Origin: Lathyrus oleraceus
Taxonomy: Eukaryota > Streptophyta > Magnoliopsida > Fabales > Fabaceae
Length of the DNA: 64,000 nucleotides
Assembly (NCBI RefSeq): GCF_024323335.1
Contig: NC_066579.1
Coordinates: 4,727,001-4,791,000 of the forward strand
Direction: 5' to 3'
Every line of letters begins with the position of its first letter. The stretch's first letter is position 1. A program made the translations under genes and the position numbers. Of this stretch, positions 37,481 through 49,646 are shown piece by piece. The notes under the pieces are model-generated. The model made no database searches. It saw only the letters and a program-made list of their open reading frames with translations, and was not told the DNA's origin.

Positions 37481-40400
37481 TGTTTTACCCTAAATTTTTT
37501 CCATAGGTTTTTATTTAATTTTTTCTTTTTAGTCCCTTGTGTCATCTCTCATTTTAAGTTAATACAATGTTAAAATTATGCCTAAAATCTAAAGCTCAAT
37601 TTCTATCAATTGCATTCCATAATCATGCATCTATTATTCATTCATTTCAAACATTCATCTTCAAATTATGCACATACCATCACAAGTCAAGATAAAAGTC
37701 AACAAAAATGAAATCTTGCACTTAAGGCAAAGTACCAAAAATTGCATTTTTAGTTCTCATTCATTCACCATGCATCATTGTTCCATCATCTCATCAAAAA
37801 GTAAACATTAAGTCAACTTTTGGGTGATATAAAATCCAAATACTCTAATTACATTTCATGCATTATCATTCATTCTATCATTTTCATCCATCATACATAC
37901 ACTATTCAAAAGCCAAGAAAAGTAATAATAATGGAATATTTGCACAAAAGACAATAATCTAAATTCTCATTCTCATTCCATGTCAATCATTTCATTACCA
38001 TCACATTATTGACCATGCCATAAATGTTCATTACATATCATTTGTCATTCATCATGATACATAGCAAAGGTCAACTATAGAAGAGAATTGCACAAAAGAA
38101 AAAAACTTAAATTCATTCCATTCTATTTCAATTATGATACATACATCACATGAGGTTTACACCATTGAACCCCATGATTCACGATTTCCTTTGCACAAGA
38201 GAATCCCACAAAACCCTCTTCCTCTCTCTCTCACACACACATGCACTCAGACACACACACACATACACACACACACATAAACACACACATACACACACAG
38301 ACACATACACACACATACACATACACATAGACACACCGAGAGAGAGACACAAATCACTCATGCTAATCCTCACCCAATTCAACTAATTTTCACATAATTT
38401 ATCCACACAATCACTCATCCTTATCCTAACTTATCCTTGCACGTATTATTCAAACACTCATACAAAAATCCTAACCTAATGCTCTCTATAAATCCTAAGA
38501 GAAGCTATACTCATCAACAACCACCATTCCACAGAAAATCAGAGAACTATACTCACTAAAAGAACTCACCAAAGCTCTGCAAATTGATGAATTTATTTAA
38601 TATAAAGAAACTCTAATTTTTCATCACCTTGAGCTTCATCCTTCACAACCAAGCCATCACGTCCATTTCATCATCCTCACCATAAAGCCAAGCACGCAAA
38701 TTGAAATGTAAACAGAAAGCGAAATAAAGTTAATTGAAGAATTATTGGAGAAGAGTATAAGAGAGAGGGTTAAGAAACAATCACAATCAACTGGCATTGA
38801 GCTAAAAATCACATTTACCTGAAAATTTGAAGCCTCACCGAAAATTGGGTTGCTCGCCGAAATTTGTTGAAGCTCACCGGAAAGCGCATACGTCTGCCGG
38901 AAAACATGTCGAAATCTGGAAATTCCAAATTCTGTTTGGTACCTTTTCTTCACATTTTTTTTGTGTTTTCTCATTTGATCTCGTTTACTGCACTTGATAG
39001 AACTTGTTTCCCCATGATTATTGGCCTTAGTTTCACGTGATTCATGCGAATTTATTTGGGTCTAGGTTTAAAGTCTATAAATATTTGAATGATCGTTGTT
39101 GTTGTTATTGTTGTGATGTCTGATTGGTTTATGTTTTAATAGAGGATGAGAAGTTTGAATTAGTTGGATTATTGGTGATTTTTGAAAATTTTGTTCATCT
39201 TCGTGAACATGAACATGAACATGAAGAACAAGTGATGAATACGTATGAGCATGAGAGAGAAGCAAGAGAGTCTGAGTAAGGAGAGAGAAAAAATGGTTCA
39301 AATGAGGATATCAGTTGGGTCTCCATCATTTTGTGTGTTTCTAATGTAATCATGAAGGGCCACATGGTGCTGCCTAAGCCATTTGATCATGGCCTCAAGG
39401 GGCTCATGTACAGGAGTCCCCACCATAGTCTCTGAACCCAAGCCCTTGGATCTCAATATGATGGCCATGATTCCTTGAGTTACTTGATCTTGAGATTCAA
39501 CCAGGGCAATTAGATCTTCAGTAGATGGCCACACATGCATAAGGTCTATTTTCCCTTTGTTTTGCTTATTGGGCCTCCTATTCTTGGGCCCAGGCGTGTT
39601 ATTGATCCACACCCTCTTTACCAAGCCTGCACCCCCTGCTGGTGCTTGGGTCCAGGTGTAGTGCACCTTTTTTTCATTATATTTTCTTTCATTTTATTTT
39701 TTATTTCATTCTTGTATTTTGCTTAGCTTTGGACCTTGAGCCCAATCTGATTAGTTTACTTAACTCCATCCACATATGACCCCCTCATTCATGTATGTTT
39801 TTTTATTTGATCTTTATTATTTTGATTGGTTAACTAATTGGATTAATTAATTTTTGTTATAAAATAAATGAATAAAATCATTGTTTTATATTTAAAAAAA
39901 TCAAACATATTTCTCAAACTCAATCAAATTTATTTTCATCCAAAAATCATACTTACATTAAACTACTTTTTACACTTAAACCAAAATCTTTTTCACAATT
40001 AAATCAGATGAATAAGGACTAGTTGGGTGTATATCCCTATTTCCGCAGAGTATTCTGATACCTTCTATATAGCTTGCCTTTCGAATACTCATCTTCCACT
40101 CAAAACAAAATAATGCAATTGAATTCAACTTGTTCCTTCGCGGATGAAAAAGGATCTATTGGATGTATATCCTTATGATCCCCGAGTACTTGGATACCCG
40201 TTGTCTAACTTTCCTTTCAAGTATTTGTCATCTTCAAAGGACTTCGATTCGATTCATATCAAACCTTTTATAATAAAAACCCGGATGAAAAAGGATTTAT
40301 TGGATCTATATCTCCGTGATCCCTGAGTATTTGGATACGTGTCGTATAACTTGCCTTTCGAATATGCGTCTTCCACACGACGACAAACTCAACCAATCAA

Positions 40401-41082
40401 AATCATTTTTTCCAAGTGAAATCAAAAATCAAAAGTTTTCATAAATGAATGATGTTTTATCCATTCCGAAGCGATACACAAATAAATGCTTCACCCTCCC
40501 ATGCGCGAGCAACAAGCAATGTTTAACCGCTCGAATGTGACCTAAACACCATTCATTAAAATCAACCAACAAACAAACATTTGCTAAAAATAACTACATA
40601 GATTTGAATTCCTCATTGCACTAGAGGGTACGTAAGAGCAAGATTTGACATCTTGTCAAGCACCATAATAAAAAATTTATTATTCTCGACCATAACTATG
40701 TAGCTTTGAGTTCTCCATTGCACTAGGGATACGTAGGAGCAAGATACGCAATCTTATCAAGCACCCTAATAAAAAACTTATTTTTAGTCTTGCTTTCTCT
40801 TGTAAATAAATATCTAGAAATAATTTGAAGAAACCAAATAACTCAAACTAACACTCTTATTCGTAAATCTAACTAAATAGTTCGTGTTGGATACAACAAA
40901 TCTGTGGGGTGCTAATACCTTCCCCGCGCATAATAGATCCTCGAAACTAGATTTGGTTGAAATGACCATATTTTTGTTCTTGTAGGGTTTTTATCTATAT
41001 TTCCCTTTTAAAATAAACTTCGGTGGTGACTTTGTTGTACTTAGAGCATTCGTACGCTCATATATTTTTTTGTGTTGCGACA
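37481..41082 (+). mobile_element. Second solo LTR, Ogre/Tat-related, 3.6 kb
   Basis: Starts TGTTTTACCCTAAATTTT and ends GTGTTGCGACA, flanked by GTAAG on both sides, with no internal region. It contains the CA microsatellite at 38232-38336, three imperfect copies of a 130-bp block (about 40010-40400, each with GAAAAAGGAT-like and TTTGGATAC-like words), GGGGTGCTAATACCTTCCCC (40906) and CGGTGGTGACTTTGTTG (41021-41037). The short open frames inside, including one of 122 codons at 39298-39666 minus, match nothing I know. Confidence 0.9.
38232..38336. repeat. (CA)n microsatellite
   Basis: CA repeat with interspersed taca, gaca and aaca units inside the second solo LTR; it ends in gagagaga. Confidence 0.92.
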
Positions 41083-41087
41083 GTAAG
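41083..41087. repeat. Target-site duplication GTAAG, right copy
   Basis: Abuts the LTR end TTGCGACA. Confidence 0.9.
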
Positions 41088-41600
41088 GAGTATGAAGGCC
41101 AAGTAGGAAATAAGTGAATCATGAAGTTATGATAAATGAGTCCACTGAAGCATCATAAATGGTTACTCCAAAAGTTGAGCCAAAACCACCCACCACTGTC
41201 ATAGAGAATGATGAAATAGCAAGTCTAGAACATCCGAAAAGGAAGTCACATGTCGCGTTGTCTGTCACTACAGAAGTGTCAACTAATGCATCACAATCTA
41301 ATTCATCCAAAAAGTTTGTACAAGAAATACATGCTTCTCCAATCCCTCAAAGAATCGAGAAAACTAGAGATGATCAACAATATGGAAAGTTTATGGAAAA
41401 CTTAACATAACTACACATCAACATACCTTTAATTAGTGACATTCAACAAATGCTCCACTACTCCAAGTTTATGAAGGATGTGATAACTAATAGAAGGAGT
41501 ATGGGAGAATTTTCTATTAGAGATACATTTTGGACTAGAATATCTTTGGTTAGGTACAAAGAGTTAAAACTATCAACTCCTAAATTACATGAATAACACC
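41088..41600 (+). pseudogene. Athila-like gag C-terminus / protease approach, part 3
   Basis: After a TGA, an open stretch (41159-41410) includes SPIPQRIEKTRDDQQYGKFM, and the next frame segment has LHINIPL and LHYSKFMKDVITNRR, matching the (F)PQRLxKxKxExQFxKFLxxFKxLHINIPF...YAKFMKDILxxKR pattern between gag and protease of Athila and related Ty3/gypsy elements. The aspartic protease itself and all of pol are missing. Stops at 41408 and later show it is dead. Confidence 0.75.
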
Positions 41601-42096
41601 TAAGTAACAAGTGGAAATTTCATGTTGCAAACATGTGATCAAACCTGACCCATCTCTTATATGTTGTGCCTTATGGAAGAACGCGTCAATCCAAGTGTTA
41701 CGTGAGTCGAACAAGACTCCTTAAATTAATAAATGAAGCATTTGTTGGTTCTGGGGATTGATCTTACTTCCAACATACAAGAATGACTCACCCTATCCAT
41801 TCCACTAATGAGTCAAATCCCGGAGACATGTATCCGAGTTTATAGGCATGAGAACTAGTTTCTCCATTAGCTTAGATATCAGATAACAACATCTATGAAT
41901 ACCGAGCTACGCATTTGGGTAAAAAAATTCTCTTTTTATATATCAAAACCAATAAACCCTATTGTATACTCCTTAATATAACACATTTTATAATATTATA
42001 CTTACCACAAGTATAATTGGTACCCATCATGGGCCCCTAATAAAACTAACTTGGGTTGCGCTCTTAATTATTGTCTTAACCATCATTCAACAATGG
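41601..42096. other. Boundary between Athila-like and Tat/Retand-like remnants
   Basis: Non-coding. No LTR edges recognised. It probably holds the leader of the Tat/Retand-like element whose gag start follows (ACTTGGGTTGCGCTC near 42050). Confidence 0.35.
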
Positions 42097-42215
42097 TGAT
42101 ACCCACCACCACTCGTAAAAATGGAGACCGAGATGCCATAATAGAGATGCATATTTCTATGAAAGAGTTATGTGATAAGTTCCAAAATTATGTAAAATAT
42201 GTAGACACTTATTAA
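42097..42215 (+). pseudogene. Tat/Retand-like gag N-terminal fragment
   Basis: Short frame with NGDRDAIIEMHISMKELCDK, an N-terminal coiled-coil-like stretch ahead of an LTR-like insertion. It is assigned to the element whose gag continues at 43575 because of strand and order only. Confidence 0.4.
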
Positions 42216-43560
42216 CTTATTTGACAAGAAATCAATAGAAAAAACCTTAATTTATTAATGAAAAGTGATAAAACACCTGCTTGGGTATTTTAACTACACA
42301 TTAACCAAAAACAAAGTAAAAAAGACCGAAAAACCATTAGACAACACACAAAGACCTCGTGAAGATACTTTCCTATAATAAAGGCTTGCTAAGCGAAGAT
42401 CATAGCCGTTCTTAGCGAGCATATGTGGCCAATAAGACTTAATAGCTAAGTGACTTCAAAGTTAAGTAATTATCCTTGCTAAGCCTAAAACACAAGTGGG
42501 TTTAGCAAGCAAAGGTGGTTCATAACTTCAAGGTGAAGGAATGGTTTATGCACTAGGCGAGGATGAGAGGTGTGCCTAGATAGATAAGGCGACTAAGGAG
42601 AGTTGTAGGTGAGTAGGCATTTCTTAACAAGGAAGAAAGTAGGCGTGCTAGGCGCAGATGGGAGGTGCACGTAGCTAATACCTCAAATCAGCACCTATAA
42701 ATAGGGTTTCCATTTCAGTTCAAAGGGAGTTCAGTGGATTGAAGGTAGTACATAAATAAATTAGCTTCATGATAAATCCAAAAATGATAGAATAGGAAAG
42801 GAAAATTTAAGGAGGAAGTATTGCTCGAGGAATTATTGCAGATGTTGTTCAAACTCTTTCTTCTAGGGTTTAAAATGTAAATCTACGATTAGTTAGTGTA
42901 GCTAATTCTCTTTTATTAGAGTTAGGTGCAACCATCATTATACTCATGTATTAATAACAGTCATGGTATTTTATGTAATTCTACTTAAGCTTTAGTATTG
43001 ATGATTATTCATTCTTAATGCTTGTTTTAGATTAGTTACCTAAAACATGTTTTCATGGTATGACTTGACATATGAGAGGTGTCTGTCATTACTAGATTCG
43101 AGTCTCCATCTGTTGGATGCTAATGTATAGAGAAATAATTAGGTTTGGTATCCGCATGAATAACAATATTGGTAAAAGGGAACATTCATATATGCATTCA
43201 TTGTTGAAACTTAATATTGTTGTATTGGTAAATAGAGAGACAAATCTCTATTAGGCAATACAATTGATCTCATAATGTTGACTAAAAGATGAGCTGCAAT
43301 GCGAACAACATGCATGAATATTAATAATTGAGTAGAAGAGATTACCAGTGACCAATGATTATACACGAGGATAAATATGACAAAATATAAACCTACACAT
43401 GTTTCCTTACTAGTAACACCGAAATCTCAATTTATTTCATGTCATTTCATTTTCGCAAACAAACAAATCGAAACAACCTTTTTCTTAGAATCATAGAAGT
43501 TGTTGAACAATCTTTAATGAACAACTAGTCCTTATGGATTTAATAATTTACATGTCCTTT
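42216..43560 (+). repeat. LTR-like insertion with TATA box (Athila-like)
   Basis: It separates two parts of a gag gene. It contains alternating gctaag / ttagc(g/a)ag words (about 42385-42520) and a strong promoter CCTATAAATAGGGTTTCC at 42694-42711. The end block has AACAACTAGTCCTTATGGAT near 43520, like the end of Athila-type LTRs. Exact ends and a target duplication were not found. Confidence 0.5.
42694..42711 (+). promoter_or_regulatory. TATA box of LTR promoter
   Basis: CCTATAAATAGGGTTTCC, a canonical plant TATA context; transcription would start about 30 bp downstream. Confidence 0.6.
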
Positions 43561-43574
43561 TCCGAGCTACAATA

Positions 43575-44640
43575 TTATGTCACATCGAAACCCTGAAGGA
43601 CAACATTTTTCACCTTCACCAACGACAACAACATGAGGTTGACCAACATGACGGTACAAAGATCCTAGATTCCCAGCCCCACTCTGTGAGATATGGGATA
43701 TGCCACTATTAGAGAATTTCATGTCGCCTTTTATAGTAACCATTGATGGGAAGAGTGTCCTCAAGAGAATATTATTACCCTCAACCCTCCGATGGCACTA
43801 ATAGGAACCACAGACTCTAAAAAATGCAAGTTATTTTCCTGGACATTGAAGGAGAAGACATTAAGTCCTATATTGTAATTTGATTCACCAACTTTCCGTG
43901 AGAAAACACTATAAGGTATTCATGACCATATTTTTTAATGTTTGCTAGGAACATTCAGAGTCCTTAAGAAAGTATCTTTCAAGATTCAATGATGCAACCA
44001 TTAAAGTGATCAATCCCAACTAAGAAATGGTCGTTAGTGCCTTCAAAAACCGACTCAAATTTGGACATTTCAACAAATCTATCACCCAGATGCCCATAGA
44101 TTCCATGGAAGAGGTTATGGATATGTTCTATATAAAAGATGAGGAAATCAACATCAATAAGAAGGCTATGAATGTGACATCGGGGGATTCGAGTCCCCCA
44201 ACCAAGGCAAGAACCACTTCCAATAATCCATCTGCGATAAGGCAACCTTCAAACCCACCAGGAAACCCATAGAAAGCTACATGTTTCTTAACACCAAGTT
44301 AAATAAGATATATCACAAGTTACTCCACAAAAGACCATCCCACCCTTTGTGACTTCTGAATGGGAGGTGGAAGGGGACGAACCGAACAAGTGGTTTAAGT
44401 GCCACAAAGTTAAAGATCATCGTACTAGTGACTACTATTAGCTGAAGAAGGAGATAAATCATATCATCCAAGAAGGACATCTGAGAAGGTACGTTCAGGG
44501 TACCCCACATCATTCAAGAGGTAAATTACGTTTCTCAAGAGGAAATCAAACCATAAGCCCATTAATAGAGGACACAAGCAACTAGAAGAAAGTGTTAACC
44601 ATTTGACTCCAAAGACAAGAGGGGAGGTGGATTATGTTAT
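43575..44640 (+). pseudogene. Tat/Retand-like gag, broken
   Basis: Across stops and frame changes the region shows the gag of Tat-lineage Ty3/gypsy elements. An early part has ETLKDNIFHLHQRQQHEV-like coding, then SLRKYLSRFNDATIKVINPN (about 43965-44022) and KFGHFNKSITQMP with SMEEVMDMFYIKDEE (44027-44160). A degenerate zinc-knuckle region reads WFKCHKVKDH and then KKEINHIIQEGHLRRYV (about 44390-44500). The longest surviving open piece is 44027-44272. The knuckle has lost Cys residues, so nucleic-acid binding would be lost. It is followed by an LTR-like insertion at 44641. Confidence 0.75.
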
Positions 44641-46732
44641 TAAAAACTCGATATTAATTTATAAAAACTTTAATTTTTGAAAACATTTATATTATAAGAT
44701 ATAAATAAACATAGAGATAACATCAGAAAGGTAGGAATAAGATGATGAATGAGAGAGATACACAATAGAAAGAAAATAAATGACATAAAATAAAGAGAGA
44801 AAAAATAGATAGATTGCACTAGAGATTTATAAAGGTTCTACCTAACCACTTGGCCTAATTTTATCCCTAAGAGTTTCCTCTTGATACTTTCAATAAGAAT
44901 GAACTTGAGCTTATACATGATTGTCCCACAAATTTTCAACAAAGCTGAGCTTTTACATATAATTAACCCACAAACCTTCTAAAATAAATAAAGCTTTTAC
45001 AGAGGCTTAACTCAAGAACCTTCACCCAAGATTTTTTCAAATTTAGTTTGCAACCTTTAACTTCTTTACAAAATATATTACAGAAGTGAATCACTATAAC
45101 AATTCTAATGAATTTTTTTATAAAGTAGGAGAGTAGAAAAAAAATAGAGAGTTCTGTATACAAAAATCTGGTGTAAAACGAAATGAGGAAAAATCTCATT
45201 TATATAGAAATTTTTTTGTCTCACAAAAGGAAATAATCCATGGGAAAAATAAACGAGTTAATTGATTAATACACTATTTAATGGATTAACTTAGAAACAA
45301 CAACCCCAATCTTTAAAAGGAAACCTAAAATGACTATATGCTTTAATTGCTTAATGACTTTTTTTTACCGATTAAAAGGTGTTTTATTTGATTTTATTGA
45401 TTTGGAAAAGACCTTAATCGATTAGGCAGTAAGTTAGTTTTCTTAACTGATTAGAAACACTTATTAATCGATTCTATACTTGCATGGGTAAATGTTATGA
45501 AAATTAATAAAATTAGAGAGGATTTGAAAATATTTTGTGTGTCTGTGATTGACTTATTACCACAAGACCTACTCTTGCCATTTTCACAACCAACCGTTCA
45601 CTCTAAAATGCTAAGCATATAACCATGCAAGCTTTCACACTTTCTCACTTTCTCACTTTTATAACTTTAAGACTTCAAAATCCTTTGCTTGATTGAATAA
45701 TTGATTAACACTTCATTTGGAGTTTGAATCATCTAACCGATGAGGCTTGATATATCTTCTATTTAATCATATGCCATCATTATAAGCTCATTGGGCAGTT
45801 TCATTCAACTCTTATTTCTAATGAAAACATACTTTTTAGAAAGAAGGAGAGTAGAAATATAGTAGAGTTTTCTATACATAAATTAGGTGTAAAATGAAAC
45901 GAGGAGAAAACTCCTTTATATAGAAAAACATTAGGCCAAAAAAGGAAATAATCCATGGGCCAAATAAATGAGTTAATTGATTAATACATATTTTAATCGA
46001 TTAAAACATAATTAAAAATAACAACCATAATCCATAAAAGGAAACCCTAAAACAATTATATGCTTTAATTGATTATTTAATTTTCTAATCGATTAGAAGG
46101 AGATTCTCTTGTATTTAATCGATTTGGCCAGGCCTTATTCGATTAGAAAGTGAGTTAGCTTTCCTAATTGATTATAAAAATTCTTAATTGATTCCGCACC
46201 TTCCTGGATAGGTTTTATGAAGGCTAATAAAATCATATAGGGTTTCAATTTTTTATTTGTGTGTGTGTGTGTGTGTGTGTTCACGTGCGTATGTGTGTGT
46301 GTGTATGTGTGTGTGTGTGTCGTTGCATTGGAACCTTAAGACTTACTCTTGTCATTTTTACAATAGATTGATAGCTCTATAACGCTTAATGCAGGACCAT
46401 GCAAACTTTCACACTTTCTTACTTTCACAACTTTAAGACTTCAAAATCCTCTACTTGATTCAATGATTTTTTAGCACTTCAATTGAAACTTGAATTATGT
46501 GAATGATGAAGCTTGAGATATATTCTTCTTGATCAAATGGAATCATCAAAAGCATACTGGACAATTGCATTCAACAACTCTTTTGACAATTACCATTGAG
46601 AATTCTGGAAGGGAACTATCAACACCAAAAATCCATTTAATTTATGGTGTTATATTCTTCTTGACAATTGTAATAATAAAAATAGACTAATGGTTATACC
46701 TCTACAACACATAGATCCATAGAAATAAGGGG
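44641..46732. repeat. LTR-like insertion with internal 0.7-kb duplication
   Basis: Splits the gag and protease parts of the Tat/Retand-like element. Two diverged tandem copies of about 710 bp (about 45125-45835 and 45836-46550) each hold TTTATATAG, GGAAATAATCCATGGG, several TTAATCGATTA palindromes and CTTTAAGACTTCAAAATCCT. A GT microsatellite is in the second copy. No coding sequence. The ends were not resolved to base level. Confidence 0.55.
46258..46320. repeat. (GT)n microsatellite
   Basis: GT repeat interrupted by tcacgtgcgta; lies in the second copy of the 710-bp duplication; a shorter gtgtgtctgtg lies at the same place in the first copy. Confidence 0.9.
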
Positions 46733-47530
46733 AGGATCAGTCAATATTCCTTACACTCAACACCATTGCCAAAGGATTTATTAGGGAAGGAAAGTCAAGA
46801 TCCTCTCATAGAAGATATGTACGACAAGTGATGCACATGGTGAAGTATTCTAAGAAACGTAATACAAATCCCGCACCCGAAGTCACCTTATTGCATAAAG
46901 ACTCAATGAGTATTCTTCCTTATGAGGATGACCAAGTGTTCATAAACATACAATTGTTCAATTGGGAACAAAAGGCGTATTTTGTAGGACACCAAAAGCT
47001 TGGCCGATGTCTTATACTAAGATTCAATTGAAAGATTGTAGTTAGATTTGGAGAATCTACAACCACACAAAGGTTCCTTGGTGTGCTTCTCGGTTGAAAT
47101 TTTTAGGCCAAGGGTTACATCTAGATCAAAACCGTATTCTTGCTTTGTAAAAATGCCAAGTTAATAAAATTTAGATACCTCGTCAAGGACTTCCCATTGT
47201 CATATAACATCATCATTGTACATTATACTTTTAACATTTTTTGGAAGCCATCCATTCAACTCTCTATCAAATTATGAAGTATCCATTGGATAACAAGAAA
47301 ATAGGCTTCGTTAAAGGGAACCAGGAGATATCTAGGAAGTGTTACCAGGATAATCTCTAGATAAAAAGGGTGGCGATGACCGCATGCTTCAAGCCAAAAT
47401 TTGTCCCTCACTGAGTAAACATCACCTACCTATATCCCATAGAAGAATACACGAAGGAAATGGTGACGCTCACTAAAGACTGGAAATAGTTCTAGATCAA
47501 CCCACGTAATTTCTAAACAACAAAGGTAAG
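46733..47530 (+). pseudogene. Tat/Retand-like protease region, broken
   Basis: Begins with a GGS-NIPYT-like sequence and then, in several frames, the Tat pattern around the retropepsin. The 46828-47031 frame has the segment before the catalytic motif. Later come FGESTTTQRFLGV-like coding and HHCTLYF / ILGRP-like positions. From about 47275 MKYPLDNKKIGFVKGNQEIS matches the (M)KFPTxxGIGxVxGxQxxSRECY stretch after the protease. The catalytic D(T/S)G is not recognisable. Clearly non-functional. Confidence 0.62.
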
Positions 47531-47624
47531 TACATCCATGTGAGAGGATGAATAAAAAAAGCTTGTCGCCTTACTTCAATATATATATATTTATATATTT
47601 ATATATATATTTATATTAGCTTGG

Positions 47625-47960
47625 GCTCCTTCAAACATGCCAGGGATTGCTGATAAGTTTTTATGTCATATCCTTACCCTTGATGTCTCGCCCAAACCCA
47701 CAATTCCAAATAAAGCGAAAGCTGGGTGAAGAAAGGAGGTCAGTGGTGGACACGAAAGTTGAAAAGCTAAGAGAGGCGAGATTTAGAAAAAAAATGTCAT
47801 ATACTGTACCTGGATGGAAAACATTATGATGGTCAAGAAATCATAAGGAAAATGGAGGATGTGTGTAGAATTTACTGACATCAACTTGGCCTGCCTTAAA
47901 GATCCTTATCCTCAGCCCAAAATTAATAGGTTAATTAATGACTCCTCCATATACAAGACA
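47625..47960 (+). pseudogene. Tat/Retand-like reverse transcriptase N-terminal fragment
   Basis: Residual coding for the RT fingers: KRKLGEERR (47709 on, in frame with the small ORF 47647-47829), then a GKWRMCVDYTDLN-like region (about 47850-47890) and CLKDPYPQPKINRLIN. It is followed by a LSFMG piece of the palm. The YxDD box and everything after it are missing before the LTR at 48054. Confidence 0.7.
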
Positions 47961-48053
47961 CTAAGCTTTATGGGCACCAAAATATCATAGATGGGTACAT
48001 CCTTGTGAGAGGATAAATAAAAGTAGCTCGTCACCTTTCTCCAAATCAATAAA

Positions 48054-49641
48054 TGCAGCGGTAAATTTTTTGAGATTAAGCTATCAATTAACTTAACTCA
48101 CAAAGCAAGAGTCGCCACCGCGCTTTTAGTGTTTTCAAAAAGGGAAAAAGTACGAACAAAACCCGAAGAAGTTTTAAAACAAAACTAATAAAAGAGATAA
48201 GGGTCTGGGGGTTAGTTATGTAAATGGAAGGTATTAGCACCCTAAACATCCATGGTACTCCATGGGAAGCTCTTTGAAAATGTGTCTTTTGGTTTGAAAA
48301 ATAGGCGTTGTTTGTAAAAAGATTAAAGAGATGGGATAAGAAGTATATTTTTCTTATTTTTTTGTGTTTGGCAAGACTTTTGAAGCCTCATGGCTACGTA
48401 CCAACAAAGTGCAATGGAGGATCAAAACCTCATAGTTCGTGGTAAAAATAACAAAGGGAGTTTGTTTTGATTCATTTTTATGGGAAAAGACATTTTGTTA
48501 TTTTAAGGAGAATACTTAACTAGTCACCCACAAGTATGAGTACTTTTCATCATCAAGAAAAAGACTCCAACTTGGATAAGGATCAACAAGTATGCCAATA
48601 TCTCTCACAAATGAAAAATAATTTTCATCAATACTATGGGGATATGAGATTTATATCTCAACTATGGAAATGACTCATATCTAATACCTTGAGAAAAGTT
48701 TTTAAAGGAAAAGTGCACAAGGGCACAAAGTGATTTGAATGAGTTATGCATTTTTTAGTCTTTTGAAATTAGTCTCAATATACTTAAGATATATTGGAAT
48801 TTATTAGGAAAAAGGTTTTAACAATCACTTGACAAAAGTCAGGGTTTATTGAGAAAGTGGTTCAGGTTTAAAAGATACAAGAAGGTTTAAAAAAATGAGA
48901 GAAGATTTTGAAAATTAAAGAAGGGGGGAGGATAAGAAGAGACTATCCTAAATCATAAAGTAAAATCTATGGAGGAAAGATCTAACCAAGTTATAACAAG
49001 CTTTATGACATAAGTCAAGCAAGAATTCCCTCCTTTAGATTAAACCTCAAGCAAGCAAAATAAGCAAATAATAATCCATGCATCAGATGAAACCAAATTA
49101 ACTCAACCAATTCTCTAAAGGAAGTCCAAAGTCAAAGGTATCAGATGAATCCCAAGATCTCAAATCACAAGTCAAAAGCAAAGGTCAAGGTCCTAATTCT
49201 AAGTCCATTACTCCACAATGATGCCAATGATGGTAACCACAAGTCCATGAATCAGGATAATCAAGTTTCTTTTTAGGTTTTTTCTTTACTAATGTCTTCT
49301 TTACAATGATATAAAATAAAGGTCCAAATGGACAAAGAACAAAACCACATAATCACAAACAATATGATATGAAATGTTAAACATAAAGTATAAAGTAAAT
49401 GGCATAAAATAAAAGAGCATAAAGTATAAGACTTTAAAGTAAAAGTTAACATAAGTAAAGTGTTAGTAAAGGATGTTAGTAATCAAAGGTGAAAAGATGT
49501 TTTGGTCACTTTTTGGAGAATACTCAACTATCCACTCACAAGCATAAAAATATGAACCTATACATCATCTATGAGAAGGTCTCCAACTTGGATAAAATCA
49601 ACAAGTATGCCACTAGCTCTCTGAAATTTTGGTATCAAATA
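48054..49641 (-). repeat. Truncated minus-strand long LTR, same family as 32660-37397
   Basis: Read on the minus strand the LTR end is AATTTACCGCTGCA, like AATTTACCACTACA of the solo LTR at 37 kb. Shared blocks follow in reverse order: GTGGCGACTCTTGC (48105-48118), GGTGCTAATACCTTCC (48225-48240), and the TACCACGAACTATGAGG / GTACGTAGCC region near 48400-48440. A segment near 48500-48620 is repeated near 49510-49625. The expected TG start on the minus strand is missing; the LTR is cut at the copia insertion. Confidence 0.78.
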
Positions 49642-49646
49642 TGAGA

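Noticed and set aside
38150..38386. Two open frames over the CA repeat, one His/Thr-rich and one Cys/Val-rich
   Set aside because: Artefact of the (CA)n microsatellite inside a solo LTR.
39298..39666. 122-codon minus-strand open frame
   Set aside because: It lies in a solo LTR, with no recognisable domain or relatives; most likely random.
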